Source of the DNA: Herbiconiux gentiana
Lineage (GTDB): Bacteria > Actinomycetota > Actinomycetes > Actinomycetales > Microbacteriaceae
DNA length: 64,000 nt
NCBI RefSeq assembly: GCF_024978135.1
Contig: NZ_JANTEZ010000003.1
Coordinates: 1 to 64,000, forward strand
Direction: 5' to 3'
Position 1 is the stretch's first letter. Each line of letters starts with the position of its first letter. The notes beneath the pieces were generated by a model. That model was not told the origin of the DNA. It saw only the letters and a program-made list of their open reading frames with translations, and made no database searches. The position numbers and the translations under genes are program-made. Shown in pieces: positions 1 through 12,902 of the stretch.

Positions 1-1
1 G

Positions 2-52
2 CTTGAGGCCGGTAAGCTCTTCCGCTTTCCGCACCTGTGGGGTGACGAGTAA
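2..52 (+). CDS. C-terminal fragment of an unidentified protein (partial)
   Basis: An open frame enters from the left edge and ends at TAA (50-52), encoding LEAGKLFRFPHLWGDE. About three quarters of its codons end in G or C and the residues look like a normal folded C-terminus, so it is probably the end of a plus-strand gene converging on tyrS. Sixteen residues are too few to assign a family, and it could be chance. Confidence 0.4.
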   Translation, partial: LEAGKLFRFPHLWGDE

Positions 53-70
53 GAACATTACGGCGCGATG

Positions 71-100
71 CCGGGGCTCGCAAATCACTTTGCATCCCGG
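71..100. terminator. Possible bidirectional hairpin between convergent genes
   Basis: CCGGG (71-75) pairs with CCCGG (96-100), and GCAAA (80-84) pairs with TTTGC (89-93) around a TCAC loop. It lies 17 nt beyond the tyrS stop and after the end of the partial plus-strand gene, where a terminator is expected. There is no T tract and the stem has an internal loop, so the call is weak. Confidence 0.3.
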
Positions 101-116
101 GCGTGTCGGGCCCCGA

Positions 117-1427
117 TCATCCGCTGGTCGACAGGCCGCCGAGGGTCTTCTTGCCCCGGCGCAGCACCGCGAAACCACCGGCGAGCAGCCGGTCGCCCAC
201 GGTCGCCGTGTCGTCGTCGACCTTCACGTTGTTCAGGTAGACACCGCCCTGAGCGATCGCGCGCCGGGCCTCGCTGGTCGAGGCGACCAGCTTGGTCGCC
301 ACGAGGGCCTCGACGATCGAGGTCTCCCCCGTCACCTCGGCCCGGGGCAGCTCGGCCACGGCCGCGGCGACGGTACGAGCATCCAATTCGGCCAGGTCGC
401 CCTGCCCGAACAGGGCCGCGGCCGCCGCGATCGCGGACTCGGTCGCCTCCACCCCGTGCACGAAGGCGGTCACCAGGTAGGCCAGCGTTCGCTGGGCCTC
501 ACGGCGGAACGGCGCCTCGGCCACCGCCTGCTCGAGACGATCGAGCTCGGTGCGAGGCAGGAACGTGAAGATCTTCAGCCGCGCGATCACGTCGGCGTCG
601 TCGGTGTTGAGCCAGAACTGGTAGAACGCGTAGGGGCTCGTCAGCTCGGGATCGAGCCAGATCGCGTTGCCCTCGCTCTTGCCGAACTTCGTTCCGTCGG
701 AGTTCGTGATGAGCGGCGTGCCGATGGCGTGCACGCTCACCCCCTCCGCGCGATGGATCAGGTCGGTGCCGCTCGTGAGGTTGCCCCACTGGTCGCTGCC
801 CCCGGTCTGCAGCACGCAGCCGTAGCTGCGGTACAGCTCGAGGAAGTCCATGCCCTGCAGGATCTGGTAGCTGAACTCGGTGTAGCTGATACCCGCGTCG
901 GAGTTCAGCCGAGCCGATACCGCGTCTTTCTTCAGCATCGTGCCGACCCGGAAGTACTTGCCGATGTCGCGCAGGAAGTCGATCGCCGACAAGGGTGACG
1001 TCCAGTCGAGGTTGTTCACCATGCGGGCGGCGTTGTCACCCTCGAAGCTGAGGAAGCGCTCGATCTGCCCGCGCAGGTAGCCCACCCACTCGGCCACGGT
1101 GTCCTTGGTGTTCAGCGAGCGCTCGGCCGTGGGCCGCGGGTCGCCGATGAGTCCCGTCGATCCGCCCACCAGCCCGAGCGGCTTGTGGCCGGCGAGCTGG
1201 AGCCGCCGCATCACGAGGAGCTGCACGAGATTGCCGAGGTGCAGGCTCGGCGCCGTGGGGTCGAAGCCGCAGTAGAACGTGATCGGCGGTCCGGCGAGCA
1301 GCTCCTTCAGGGCCGCCGCATCGGTCGAGACGTGCACGAGCCCGCGATAGTTCAGCTCGTCCCAGATGTCGTCGAACGAGGGATCGTTCTGCGGCACGAG
1401 AGCGGCGGGGTCGATGAGGTCTGACAC
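117..1427 (-). CDS. tyrS: Tyrosyl-tRNA synthetase
   Basis: Cytoplasmic class I aminoacyl-tRNA synthetase that activates tyrosine with ATP and loads it onto tRNA-Tyr. The 436-residue product has the HIGH-type motif HLGN (about 63-66) after GFDPTAPSLHLGN, and the KMSKS-type motif KFGKS (about 247-251). It ends in an S4-like RNA-binding domain (from about residue 370: SEARRAIAQGGVYLNNVKV). Length matches bacterial TyrS. The start is GTG followed by Ser-Asp-Leu; no Shine-Dalgarno is visible and a TAGGCT hexamer sits 8 nt upstream, which suggests a nearly leaderless mRNA. mpg lies just upstream on the same strand, a common actinobacterial pairing. Confidence 0.97.
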   Translation of the reverse strand: MSDLIDPAALVPQNDPSFDDIWDELNYRGLVHVSTDAAALKELLAGPPITFYCGFDPTAPSLHLGNLVQLLVMRRLQLAGHKPLGLVGGSTGLIGDPRPTAERSLNTKDTVAEWVGYLRGQIERFLSFEGDNAARMVNNLDWTSPLSAIDFLRDIGKYFRVGTMLKKDAVSARLNSDAGISYTEFSYQILQGMDFLELYRSYGCVLQTGGSDQWGNLTSGTDLIHRAEGVSVHAIGTPLITNSDGTKFGKSEGNAIWLDPELTSPYAFYQFWLNTDDADVIARLKIFTFLPRTELDRLEQAVAEAPFRREAQRTLAYLVTAFVHGVEATESAIAAAAALFGQGDLAELDARTVAAAVAELPRAEVTGETSIVEALVATKLVASTSEARRAIAQGGVYLNNVKVDDDTATVGDRLLAGGFAVLRRGKKTLGGLSTSG

Positions 1428-1435
1428 GGGAATCG

Positions 1436-1441
1436 AGCCTA
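1436..1441 (-). promoter_or_regulatory. Putative -10 element of tyrS
   Basis: On the minus strand TAGGCT is followed by 8 nt and the GTG start of tyrS. That spacing would put the transcription start within about two bases of the start codon. No clear -35 is seen. Confidence 0.4.
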
Positions 1442-1456
1442 CCAGCGGGGGCCTCG

Positions 1457-2065
1457 TCAGCTCGCGGCGAGCTTGGGGTGGCGCTTGTAGGGCGAGACGG
1501 TCGGGTCGCCCTCGAGGAAGAACCGCCAGGCGAACGGCGCCCTCCCGCCGTCGCCGCTCACTCCCGTGCGCAGCGAGGTGGCGATCCCGGATGCGCGGCC
1601 AGCCGCCGGTGCGAGCGAGAACGGCGGGGTGCCGAGGTCGGCGCCGTCGTCACTCAGCGCGATCCCGAGGGCCTTCACCAAGAGCGCCGGGCCCCGTGCC
1701 AGGTCGATCGCGGAGCGGGAGGTCGGGCGCCGCGAGCGCGCGAGCTCGACACCCTCGACCACCTCGCCGGCGCGCAGCAGCACGGCCGACGCCTCCCCCG
1801 CGGGAGAGCAGACGACGTTCGCGCAGACGTGCATGCCGTAGGTGAAGTACGTGTAGAGCCGGCCGGGCTCGCCGAACATCGAGGCGTTCCGGCGGGTGCG
1901 GCCCCGGAAGGAGTGCGATCCCGGGTCGAGGCCCTCGCCGAGGTAGGCCTCCACCTCGGTCAGGCGCACCGACACCCGCCCCTCGGGAGAGTCGTGGGCG
2001 AGCACGGCCCCGAGCAGCAGGGGCGCGACCTCGACCGCGGAGGCGGAGAGATCGATCACGGGCAC
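1457..2065 (-). CDS. mpg: 3-methyladenine DNA glycosylase (AAG/MPG family)
   Basis: Base-excision repair enzyme that removes alkylated purines such as 3-methyladenine and hypoxanthine. The 202-residue product has the family landmarks: an early LLGAVLAHDS segment, LTEVEAYLGEGLDPGSHSFRGRT (catalytic region, about 36-58), RNASMFGEPGRLYTYFTYGMHVCANVV (about 59-85), and LLRAGEV. Length is usual for bacterial MPG. Two GTG codons compete for the start (GTG-CCC-GTG-ATC); the first is used here. It begins a few bases after the small membrane gene, so it is probably the last but one gene of the arginine transcription unit, followed by tyrS, which may have its own promoter. Confidence 0.93.
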   Translation of the reverse strand: MPVIDLSASAVEVAPLLLGAVLAHDSPEGRVSVRLTEVEAYLGEGLDPGSHSFRGRTRRNASMFGEPGRLYTYFTYGMHVCANVVCSPAGEASAVLLRAGEVVEGVELARSRRPTSRSAIDLARGPALLVKALGIALSDDGADLGTPPFSLAPAAGRASGIATSLRTGVSGDGGRAPFAWRFFLEGDPTVSPYKRHPKLAAS

Positions 2066-2069
2066 GCGC

Positions 2070-6004
<3,935 letters not shown>

Positions 6005-6045
6005 GACGGGCCTTCCGGGTCGGGTCGGGGTGGGGGCGGGCGGAG

Positions 6046-6963
6046 TCAGTCGGCGGGTGCCGCGACGACCTCGGTGCCGAAGCCGCCGGGGGTGAAGATC
6101 TCGAGCAGCACCGAGTGCGCCTCGCGCCCGTCGATGATGGCGGCCTTGGGCACTCCGCCGTCGACGGCCTCGAGGCACGCGGCCATCTTGGGGATCATGC
6201 CCGACTCGAGCTCGGGCAGCAGCGCGCGCAGCTCCTCGCCGTCGATCTCGGACACGAGCGAGTCGCGGTTCGGCCAGTCGCTGTAGAGCCCGGCGACGTC
6301 GGTGAGCACGACCAGCTTCGCGGCCCCGAGCGCCACCGCCAGGGCGGCGGCCGCGGCGTCGGCGTTCACGTTCAGCACCTGGCCGGGCGAATCGAGATCG
6401 GGCGCGATCGAGGAGACGACGGGGATGCGGCCGGCGTCGAGCAGCGCCCGCACACCGGCGGGGTTCACTCCCACGACGTCGCCGACGAGCCCGAGGTCGA
6501 CGAGCTCGCCGTCGATCTCGACCCCGCGACGCCGGCCCTCGAACAGTCCGGCGTCCTCACCCGAGACCGCGGAGGCGAGCGGGCCGTGCTGGTTGATGTT
6601 GCCCACGATGTCCCGGCTGATCTGCCCGGTGAGCACCATGCGCACCACGTCCATGGCTTCGGGGCTCGTGACACGGTAACCCCCGCGGAACTCGCTCGCG
6701 ATGCCGAGCCGGTCGAGCATCTTCGAGATCTGCGGGCCGCCCCCGTGCACGACGACGGGCTTGATGCCCGCGTAACGGAGGTAGACGATGTCCTCGGCGA
6801 AGGTGCGCTGCAGCTCGGGGTCGACCATGGCGTTGCCGCCGAACTTGATCACGACGATCTCGCCGTGGAAGCGCTTGAGCCAGGGCAGCGACTCGATCAG
6901 GGTGTTCGCCTTCACGTGCGCGAGCTCGGAGTCGGCCGCGCCGGCGGTTCTGTACTCGGCCAT
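6046..6963 (-). CDS. argB: Acetylglutamate kinase
   Basis: Phosphorylates N-acetylglutamate, usually the arginine-inhibited step. The 305-residue product has the amino-acid-kinase P-loop equivalent [11 protein letters not shown] (about 38-48), [13 protein letters not shown] for substrate binding, [17 protein letters not shown], and [16 protein letters not shown]. The N-terminal extension before the kinase core is typical of the arginine-sensitive type. The ATG overlaps the argJ stop by one base (TGATG), so the pair is coupled. Confidence 0.97.
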   Translation of the reverse strand: MAEYRTAGAADSELAHVKANTLIESLPWLKRFHGEIVVIKFGGNAMVDPELQRTFAEDIVYLRYAGIKPVVVHGGGPQISKMLDRLGIASEFRGGYRVTSPEAMDVVRMVLTGQISRDIVGNINQHGPLASAVSGEDAGLFEGRRRGVEIDGELVDLGLVGDVVGVNPAGVRALLDAGRIPVVSSIAPDLDSPGQVLNVNADAAAAALAVALGAAKLVVLTDVAGLYSDWPNRDSLVSEIDGEELRALLPELESGMIPKMAACLEAVDGGVPKAAIIDGREAHSVLLEIFTPGGFGTEVVAAPAD

Positions 6964-8120
6964 CAGCTGGCGTACGCGCTGTTCTCGTGCACGTAGTCGT
7001 GCGTGAGGTCGTTGGTGAAGATGGTCGCCGTGGCGTCGCCCGCCTTGAGGTCGATCAGGATCGTGCAGGCCCGCGGCGAGAGGTCGACGAGCTCACGGTC
7101 GTCGCCCGGCTCGCCGCTGCGGCAGACCATCACGCCGTTCATCGAGACGTCGATGGCGTAGGGATCGAAGGCCGCGTCGGTGGTGCCGAGCGCGGCGAGC
7201 ACCCGGCCCCAGTTCGGGTCGTTGCCGAAGATGGCGGCCTTCAGCAGGTTGCTGCGGGAGACCGCGCGGCCGACCACCACCGCGTCGTCCTCGCTCGCGG
7301 CGTTGACGACCTCGATCGCGATGTCGTGGCTCGCACCCTCGGCGTCGGCCTGCAGCTGCAGTGCGAGATCGCGGCAGAGGGCGGTGAGCGCCTCGGTGAA
7401 GTCGGCCTCGTCGGCGTCGATCCCGGATGCTCCGCTCGCCATCAGGGCGACGGTGTCGTTGGTCGACATGCAGCCGTCCGAGTCGAGGCGGTCGAAGGTG
7501 ACACGGGTGGCCGCCCGGAGTGCCCGGTCGAGGGCAGCGGGCGGGAGCACGGCGTCGGTGGTGAGCACCACCAGCATCGTCGCGAGGCCGGGCGCGAGCA
7601 TCCCCGCCCCCTTGGCCATGCCGCCGATGGACCAGCCGCTCGATTCGACGACGGCCTGCTTCGGGCGCGAGTCGGTGGTCATGATCGCCAGCGCGGCCGC
7701 CTCGCCGCCGTCGGCGCCGAGGGCCTCGGCTGCGGCCGGCACGTTCTCGAGGATCGCGTCGCGGAAGCTCTGGTCGCCGACACCGATCAGCCCCGTCGAG
7801 CAAACCAGCACGTCTCCGGGCGAGACGCCGAGCGCGCTGCCGACGGCCTCGGCCGTGGCGTGGGCGGTCTGGAAGCCGAAGGCCCCCGTGAAGCAGTTCG
7901 CGCCACCGGAGTTGAGCACGACGGCCGAGACGCGGCCGTCGCGGATGACCTGCTCCGACCAGAGGATCGGGTTGGCCTTAGCGCGGTTCGAGGTGAAGAC
8001 GGCGGCCGCGTGCTGAAGCGGACCCTGGTTCACGACCAGGGCGAGGTCGCGCGCTCCGGTGGATTTCAGGCCGGCGACGACGCCCGAGGCGGTGAAGCCG
8101 GCGGGATGGGTGACGCTCAC
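6963..8120 (-). CDS. argJ: Bifunctional ornithine acetyltransferase / N-acetylglutamate synthase
   Basis: Recycles the acetyl group from N-acetylornithine to glutamate, and may also make N-acetylglutamate from acetyl-CoA. The 385-residue product starts at GTG ([17 protein letters not shown]), which overlaps the argC stop as GTGA. It has the self-cleavage site in [11 protein letters not shown] (between Ala and Thr), by which the precursor splits into alpha and beta chains, and ends in [14 protein letters not shown] as the family does. The longer open frame upstream lies within argC and is not used. Confidence 0.97.
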   Translation of the reverse strand: MSVTHPAGFTASGVVAGLKSTGARDLALVVNQGPLQHAAAVFTSNRAKANPILWSEQVIRDGRVSAVVLNSGGANCFTGAFGFQTAHATAEAVGSALGVSPGDVLVCSTGLIGVGDQSFRDAILENVPAAAEALGADGGEAAALAIMTTDSRPKQAVVESSGWSIGGMAKGAGMLAPGLATMLVVLTTDAVLPPAALDRALRAATRVTFDRLDSDGCMSTNDTVALMASGASGIDADEADFTEALTALCRDLALQLQADAEGASHDIAIEVVNAASEDDAVVVGRAVSRSNLLKAAIFGNDPNWGRVLAALGTTDAAFDPYAIDVSMNGVMVCRSGEPGDDRELVDLSPRACTILIDLKAGDATATIFTNDLTHDYVHENSAYAS

Positions 8121-9163
8121 GGGGCGACTCCGTTCACGGGCAGGCCGAGGGTCTCGGGCAGGCCCAGGGCGATGTTGGTGGACTGGAGGGCGGCTCCGGC
8201 CGTGCCCTTGACCAGGTTGTCGAGCACCGTCACGGTGACCACGCGCTCGGCGGCCTCGTCGACGGCCAGGCCGATCAGCGCCGAGTTCGAGCCGATCACG
8301 TCGGCGACCTTGGGGAACGAGCCCTCGGGCAGCAGATGCACGAACGGCTCGTCGGCGTAGGCGAGCTCCCAGGCCGAGCGCACGTCGGCGGCGCTGACGC
8401 CGGCCTGCAGACGGGCGGTCGAGGTGGCGATGATGCCGCGCGACATGGGCACGAGCATCGGGGTGAAGGAGACGGTGACCTTCTCGCCCGAGGCGCCCTC
8501 GAGGTTCTGCACGATCTCGGGGATGTGCCGGTGCACTCCCCCGACGCCGTAGGCGTGGGCCGAGCCGAGCAGCTCGCTCGCGAGGAGGTCGGTGCGCAGG
8601 GTCTTGCCCGCCCCCGAGGGGCCGACGGCGAGCACCGCGACCAGGTCGGCGGCCTGCACGACGCCGGCGCGGAGGCCCGGCGCGAGGCCGAGGCTCACGG
8701 CCGTGACGTTGCAGCCGGGCACCGCGATGCGGTTCACGCCGACGAGGGATTCGCGCTGCTTGCCGCCGTTCAGGCGCACCAGTTCGGGCAGGCCGTAGGG
8801 CCACGAGCCGTGGTACTCGGAGCGGTAGAACTCGAGCCAGGCGTTCTCGTCGGTGAGCCGGTGGTCGGCGCCGCAGTCGACCACGAGGGTGCTGTCGCCG
8901 AGCTCGGCGGCGAGCGCTCCGGAGTGGCCGTGCGGAAGTGCGAGGAAGACGACGTCGTGGCCGGCGAGGGTCTCGGCCGAGGTGTCCTGCAGCACGAGGT
9001 CAGCGTAGGAGCGGAGGTGCGGCTGCACCTCGATCAGCGGCTGGCCGGCGTTCTTGTGCGCCGTGACGGTTCGCACCTCGAACTCCGGATGCGCGCTGAG
9101 GAGCCTCAGGACCTCGCCTCCGGCGTACCCGGAGGCACCCGCGACCGCAACTGAATAGACCAT
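8117..9163 (-). CDS. argC: N-acetyl-gamma-glutamyl-phosphate reductase
   Basis: NADPH-dependent reduction of acetylglutamyl phosphate to the semialdehyde; first gene of the arginine operon. The 348-residue product has the Rossmann motif [14 protein letters not shown] at the N-terminus and the catalytic cysteine in VPGCNVTAV. The ATG start has no Shine-Dalgarno, but TAGATT lies exactly 6 nt upstream, so a leaderless mRNA is likely. pheT ends 115 bp upstream; pheST-argC order is conserved in actinobacteria. No ArgR box was recognised in front of it. Confidence 0.97.
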   Translation of the reverse strand: MVYSVAVAGASGYAGGEVLRLLSAHPEFEVRTVTAHKNAGQPLIEVQPHLRSYADLVLQDTSAETLAGHDVVFLALPHGHSGALAAELGDSTLVVDCGADHRLTDENAWLEFYRSEYHGSWPYGLPELVRLNGGKQRESLVGVNRIAVPGCNVTAVSLGLAPGLRAGVVQAADLVAVLAVGPSGAGKTLRTDLLASELLGSAHAYGVGGVHRHIPEIVQNLEGASGEKVTVSFTPMLVPMSRGIIATSTARLQAGVSAADVRSAWELAYADEPFVHLLPEGSFPKVADVIGSNSALIGLAVDEAAERVVTVTVLDNLVKGTAGAALQSTNIALGLPETLGLPVNGVAP

Positions 9164-9169
9164 GGGTCA

Positions 9170-9175
9170 AATCTA
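9170..9175 (-). promoter_or_regulatory. Putative -10 element of the arg operon
   Basis: On the minus strand TAGATT, then 6 nt (TGACCC), then the argC ATG. The spacing places the transcription start on or next to the A of ATG. No recognisable -35. Confidence 0.5.
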
Positions 9176-9236
9176 GCCGGTAGCGGGCGCCCCCTTTCGC
9201 GACGGGCGTCGCACGCAGAGGGCGCTCGGGCCGCTG

Positions 9237-9290
9237 CTACTCGCGCACCGGCTGCGGCTACTCGCGCACCGGCTGCGGCTACTCGCGCAC
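9237..9290. repeat. 21-bp tandem repeat copying the pheT stop codon
   Basis: Two exact adjacent copies of a 21-bp unit (9237-9257, 9258-9278) abut the end of pheT. A third, partial copy is the pheT terminus itself (first 12 bases identical, 9279-9290). Read on the minus strand each unit ends GTGCGCGAGTAG (Val-Arg-Glu-stop), and because 21 is divisible by three the duplicated TAG codons stay in the pheT frame. Confidence 0.9.
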
Positions 9291-11816
9291 GGTGGCGCCG
9301 AAGCGCTCGCCGGCCGTCGCCGCTCCGGCGAGCTTCGCTTCGCTCGCCTCGGCGGCGGTGAGGGTGCGATCGGGAGCCCGGAAACGGAGGGCGAACGTCA
9401 GGGACTTCGCGGCATCCGGCACCCCCGAGCCGCGGTAGTCGTCGACCAGGCGGATGCTCTCGAGCAGCTCGCCCGCGCCCTCGACCACGGCGCGCTCGAC
9501 CTCGCCGGCCGGAACGGCGGCGTCGACGACCAGCGAGAGGTCTTGCGTGGCGGCCGGGTAGCCCGAGATCGGCGCGACCTCGATCGACTCCCCGGCGGCG
9601 GCGAGCAGCGCGTCGAGGTCGAGCTCGGCCACCGCGACCACGCGCGGCAGGTCGAGCTCGTGCGTCAGGGTCGGCAGCAGCTCACCGGCGAAGCCGACGC
9701 TCCGCTCGGCGCCGTCGGCACCCGTGACGAACAGCTCGGCCGTGCGGCCGGGGTGCAGGGCCTTGTGCGTCCCGGTGGCGACGCGCAGCTCGACGGCCAG
9801 GGCCGACTCGACGAGGCGCACCACGTCGAGCACGTCGGCGATGCCGGCGGGCACGGCGGGCTGGCCGGGCTGCTTGTCGACGGCGTTGCCCAGCAGGAGC
9901 ACGCCGACGTGACGCGGCTGCGGCGGGATGCCGCCGTGCAGCTCGGCGAGCTCCGCGTCGTCGGGCAGCCGGGCGCCGGCGGGCAGCGCGGGCTGGCCGT
10001 ACTCGCGGCCGGCCTCGGGGCGGAAGACGAGCCCCAGCTCGAACAGGCCGAGGTCGGTCAGACCGCGGGAGAGGTTGCGGCGCGCGATGTCGATCAGTCC
10101 CGGGATGAGCGAGGTGCGGAGCAGGGCCGCCTCGGCGTCGAGCGGGTTCGCGACGCGGATGGCAGAGGCCTCCTCGTCGCGCGGGCTGCCGAAGGTGCGG
10201 TTCATCACGGCCCCGACGAAGGGGTAGGCGAGCACCTCGGTGAGGCCTCCCGCCGCCAGCACGTCGGCGGTGCGCCGGCGCGTCACCTGCGTGACGGTGA
10301 GCCCGCGGCCGGGAGGCGCGACGGGCAGGATCGACGGGATGCGGTCGTACCCGACGATGCGGGCCACCTCCTCGGCGAGCGACGCCTTGTCGGTGATGTC
10401 GGGGCGCCACGACGGCGGGGTGACGACGAAGCCGGCCGAGGTCTCCTCGACGGCGGCGCCGATCTCGGCCAGGGCGTGCGCGGTCTCGTCGCTCGTGAAG
10501 TCGACGCCGACGAGACGCTGCACGAAGCCGAAGGGCAGCACGATCGAGCCGGGCTCCGGATGCTCGTGGTGCACCGACCCGAGACCGTCGTCGGCCGTTC
10601 CGCCGGCGAGCGTCTCGAGCAGCTCGACCACGCGGGCCGCGGCGGGCTGCGCGACGGCGGGGTCGACGCCGCGCTCGAAGCGCTTGGAGGCCTCGCTCGG
10701 CAGCTTGTGCCGGCGGGCCGTGCGCGCGATCGACACCGGGTCGAAGTTCGCCGACTCGACGAGCACGGTCGTGGTGGCGTCGCCGATCTCGGTCGACGCG
10801 CCGCCCATCACACCGGCGAGGCCGATGGCTCCGCGGTCGTCGGCGATCACGAGGTCTTCGGGGTTCAGCGTGCGGGTCTGGCCGTCGAGGGTCTCGAGGG
10901 TCTCGCCCGGGGCGGCGCGGCGCACGACGAGGCCGCCCTGCAGAGCATCCAGGTCGTAGCCGTGGATGGGCTGCCCGAACTCGAGCATCACGTAGTTGGT
11001 GATGTCGACGATGAGCGAGATCGAGCGGATGCCGGCGAGCTTCAGCCGCGACACCAGCCAGGCGGGGCTCGGCCGGGTGGGGTCGACGCCGCGCACCACG
11101 CGGGTGACGAACACCGTCGCGCCGACGCGGCCGCGGATGGGCGCCTCGTCGTGGATGGCGACCGGGAAGCCGTTCGCCGCGACCGGGGTGACCCGGGCCA
11201 CCGGGTCGCGGAAGGCCGCACCGGTGGAGTTGGAGAACTCGCGGGCGATGCCGCGGATCGAGAAGGCGTAGCCGCGGTCGGGGGTGACGTTGACCTCGAC
11301 GGCCTCGTCGTCGAGACCGAGCAGCGGCAGCGCGTCGGTGCCGACCTCGGGGTCGAGGCCGAGCGTGCCGAGGCGCAGGATGCCGTCGTGGTCGTCGCCG
11401 AGGCCGAGCTCGCGCGCCGAGGCGATCATGCCGTCGGAGACGTGACCGTAGGTCTTGCGGGCCGCGATGGCGAAGCCGCCGGGCAGCACGGCGCCCGGCA
11501 GCGTCACCACGACCTTGTCGCCCTCGAAGAAGTTGTCGGCACCGCAGACGATGCCGCGCACGTCCGCACCGCCGTCGGCGGCGGGCTGACCCTCGGGCGC
11601 GACGCGCACCTGGCACCAGCGGATGGTCTTGCCGTTGGACTGCGGCTCGGGCACGAACTCGAGCACCTGGCCCACGACGATCGGGCCCTGGAGGTCGAAG
11701 TCGTGCGACCCCTCCTCTTCGAGCCCGACCTTGACGAGGGCGGCGTGGACGTCGGCGATCGAGGCACCGACGGGGAGGTCGACGTACTCGGCGAGCCAGG
11801 ACAGAGGAACCCGCAT
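9279..11816 (-). CDS. pheT: Phenylalanyl-tRNA synthetase beta subunit
   Basis: Large subunit of the (alpha-beta)2 enzyme that charges tRNA-Phe. The 845-residue product shows the full bacterial domain order. It has an N-terminal helix (MRVPLSWLAEYVDLP) and an OB-fold tRNA-binding domain at about 40-155. The B3/B4 editing region follows, then the B5 domain with SRGLTDLGLFELG downstream. The C-terminal ferredoxin-like anticodon-binding domain (SGYPAATQDLSLVVD to the end) closes the protein. The start ATG lies 2 bp after the pheS stop, so the two are co-translated. Its last codons and stop are tandemly duplicated downstream. Confidence 0.97.
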   Translation of the reverse strand: MRVPLSWLAEYVDLPVGASIADVHAALVKVGLEEEGSHDFDLQGPIVVGQVLEFVPEPQSNGKTIRWCQVRVAPEGQPAADGGADVRGIVCGADNFFEGDKVVVTLPGAVLPGGFAIAARKTYGHVSDGMIASARELGLGDDHDGILRLGTLGLDPEVGTDALPLLGLDDEAVEVNVTPDRGYAFSIRGIAREFSNSTGAAFRDPVARVTPVAANGFPVAIHDEAPIRGRVGATVFVTRVVRGVDPTRPSPAWLVSRLKLAGIRSISLIVDITNYVMLEFGQPIHGYDLDALQGGLVVRRAAPGETLETLDGQTRTLNPEDLVIADDRGAIGLAGVMGGASTEIGDATTTVLVESANFDPVSIARTARRHKLPSEASKRFERGVDPAVAQPAAARVVELLETLAGGTADDGLGSVHHEHPEPGSIVLPFGFVQRLVGVDFTSDETAHALAEIGAAVEETSAGFVVTPPSWRPDITDKASLAEEVARIVGYDRIPSILPVAPPGRGLTVTQVTRRRTADVLAAGGLTEVLAYPFVGAVMNRTFGSPRDEEASAIRVANPLDAEAALLRTSLIPGLIDIARRNLSRGLTDLGLFELGLVFRPEAGREYGQPALPAGARLPDDAELAELHGGIPPQPRHVGVLLLGNAVDKQPGQPAVPAGIADVLDVVRLVESALAVELRVATGTHKALHPGRTAELFVTGADGAERSVGFAGELLPTLTHELDLPRVVAVAELDLDALLAAAGESIEVAPISGYPAATQDLSLVVDAAVPAGEVERAVVEGAGELLESIRLVDDYRGSGVPDAAKSLTFALRFRAPDRTLTAAEASEAKLAGAATAGERFGATVRE

Positions 11817-11818
11817 GA

Positions 11819-12859
11819 CTAGACCACCATTCCGAACTGCTGGGAGAAGCGCACGTCGCCCTCGACCATGTCGCGCATGTCGTTGAGGTCGTTGCGGAAC
11901 TGCAGGGTGCGCTCGATGCCCATGCCGAACGCGAAGCCCGAGTACTCGTCGGGGTTAATGCCCGCCGAGCGGAGCACGTTGGGGTTGACCATGCCGCAGC
12001 CGCCCCATTCGACCCAGCGCGCACCGCCCTTGGCGCCCGGCTGCCAGACGTCCATCTCAGCGCTGGGCTCGGTGAACGGGAAGTAGTTCGGCCGCAGGCG
12101 GATCTTGGCGCCCTCGCCGAACATCTGCGTGGCGAAGTGCTCGAGCGTGCCGCGGAGGTGCGCCATGGTCAGGCCCTTGTCGATGGCGATGCCCTCGACC
12201 TGGCTGAACACGGGCGTGTGCGTGGCGTCGAGCTCGTCGGTGCGGTACACACGACCGGGGGCGATGACGTACACGGGCAGCGGGCGCTCGAGCAGGCTCC
12301 GCACCTGCACCGGGCTGGTGTGGGTGCGGAGCACCAGGTGCGACTCGGGCGGGTCGATGAAGAAGGTGTCCTGCATCGCGCGGGCGGGGTGGTCGGCGTC
12401 GAAGTTCAGGGCGTCGAAGTTGAACCACTCGCTCTCGACCTCGGGGCCCTCCGCGACCTCCCAGCCCATGCCGACGAAGATGTCGGCGATGCGGTCCTGC
12501 AAGAGCGAGAGCGGATGGCGCGCGCCGATGCGGCGGCGACTGGGCAGGGCCGTCACGTCGACCGTCTCGGCGGCGAGCTTCGCGGCCTCCTCGAGGGCCA
12601 CGACCTCGGTCTCGCGGGCGGCGATGGCCTGGTTGACGCGGGCGCGGGCCTGGCCGACGAGCTTGCCCGCCGCGGCCTTCTGGTCTCCCGGGAGCGCCTT
12701 GATCTGCGCGTTGAACGCGGCGAGGGGCGAGCCCTCCCCCGCGTGGGCGGAACGCACGGCGCGGAGGGCGGCGGAGTCGGACGCGGACTCGAGGGCCGCG
12801 AGCGCCGCGTCGACCGCGTCGCTCACCGCCTGCTCGGTGATGGCGATGGGTTCAGACAC
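11819..12859 (-). CDS. pheS: Phenylalanyl-tRNA synthetase alpha subunit
   Basis: Catalytic subunit of phenylalanyl-tRNA synthetase. The product is about 346 residues: an N-terminal coiled-coil (about 1-90), then the class II core with HPLSLLQDRIADIFVGMGWEVAEGPEVE (motif 1), DATHTPVFSQVEG (motif 2 region) and GFAFGMGIERTLQFR (motif 3). The start is taken as GTG at 12859 (MSEPIAITEQAV); a TTG four codons upstream is possible. No Shine-Dalgarno is present, but TAAACT sits 8 nt before the GTG. It is followed directly by pheT. Confidence 0.96.
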   Translation of the reverse strand: MSEPIAITEQAVSDAVDAALAALESASDSAALRAVRSAHAGEGSPLAAFNAQIKALPGDQKAAAGKLVGQARARVNQAIAARETEVVALEEAAKLAAETVDVTALPSRRRIGARHPLSLLQDRIADIFVGMGWEVAEGPEVESEWFNFDALNFDADHPARAMQDTFFIDPPESHLVLRTHTSPVQVRSLLERPLPVYVIAPGRVYRTDELDATHTPVFSQVEGIAIDKGLTMAHLRGTLEHFATQMFGEGAKIRLRPNYFPFTEPSAEMDVWQPGAKGGARWVEWGGCGMVNPNVLRSAGINPDEYSGFAFGMGIERTLQFRNDLNDMRDMVEGDVRFSQQFGMVV

Positions 12860-12867
12860 GAGGCACA

Positions 12868-12873
12868 AGTTTA
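12868..12873 (-). promoter_or_regulatory. Putative -10 element of pheST
   Basis: TAAACT on the minus strand, 8 nt before the GTG of pheS; suggests a nearly leaderless pheST transcript. No -35 recognised. Confidence 0.4.
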
Positions 12874-12902
12874 CGGGGTGCGGTGCGGGTGCGTCGTCCG
12901 CG

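Noticed and set aside
9237-9290. CRISPR-like short repeats at the pheT end
   Set aside because: The repeat units are directly adjacent with no spacers, and no cas genes exist in the window.
9543-11822. 759-codon plus-strand frame opposite pheT
   Set aside because: Antisense shadow of pheT; composition is Arg/Gly/Glu/Val-rich with no motif.
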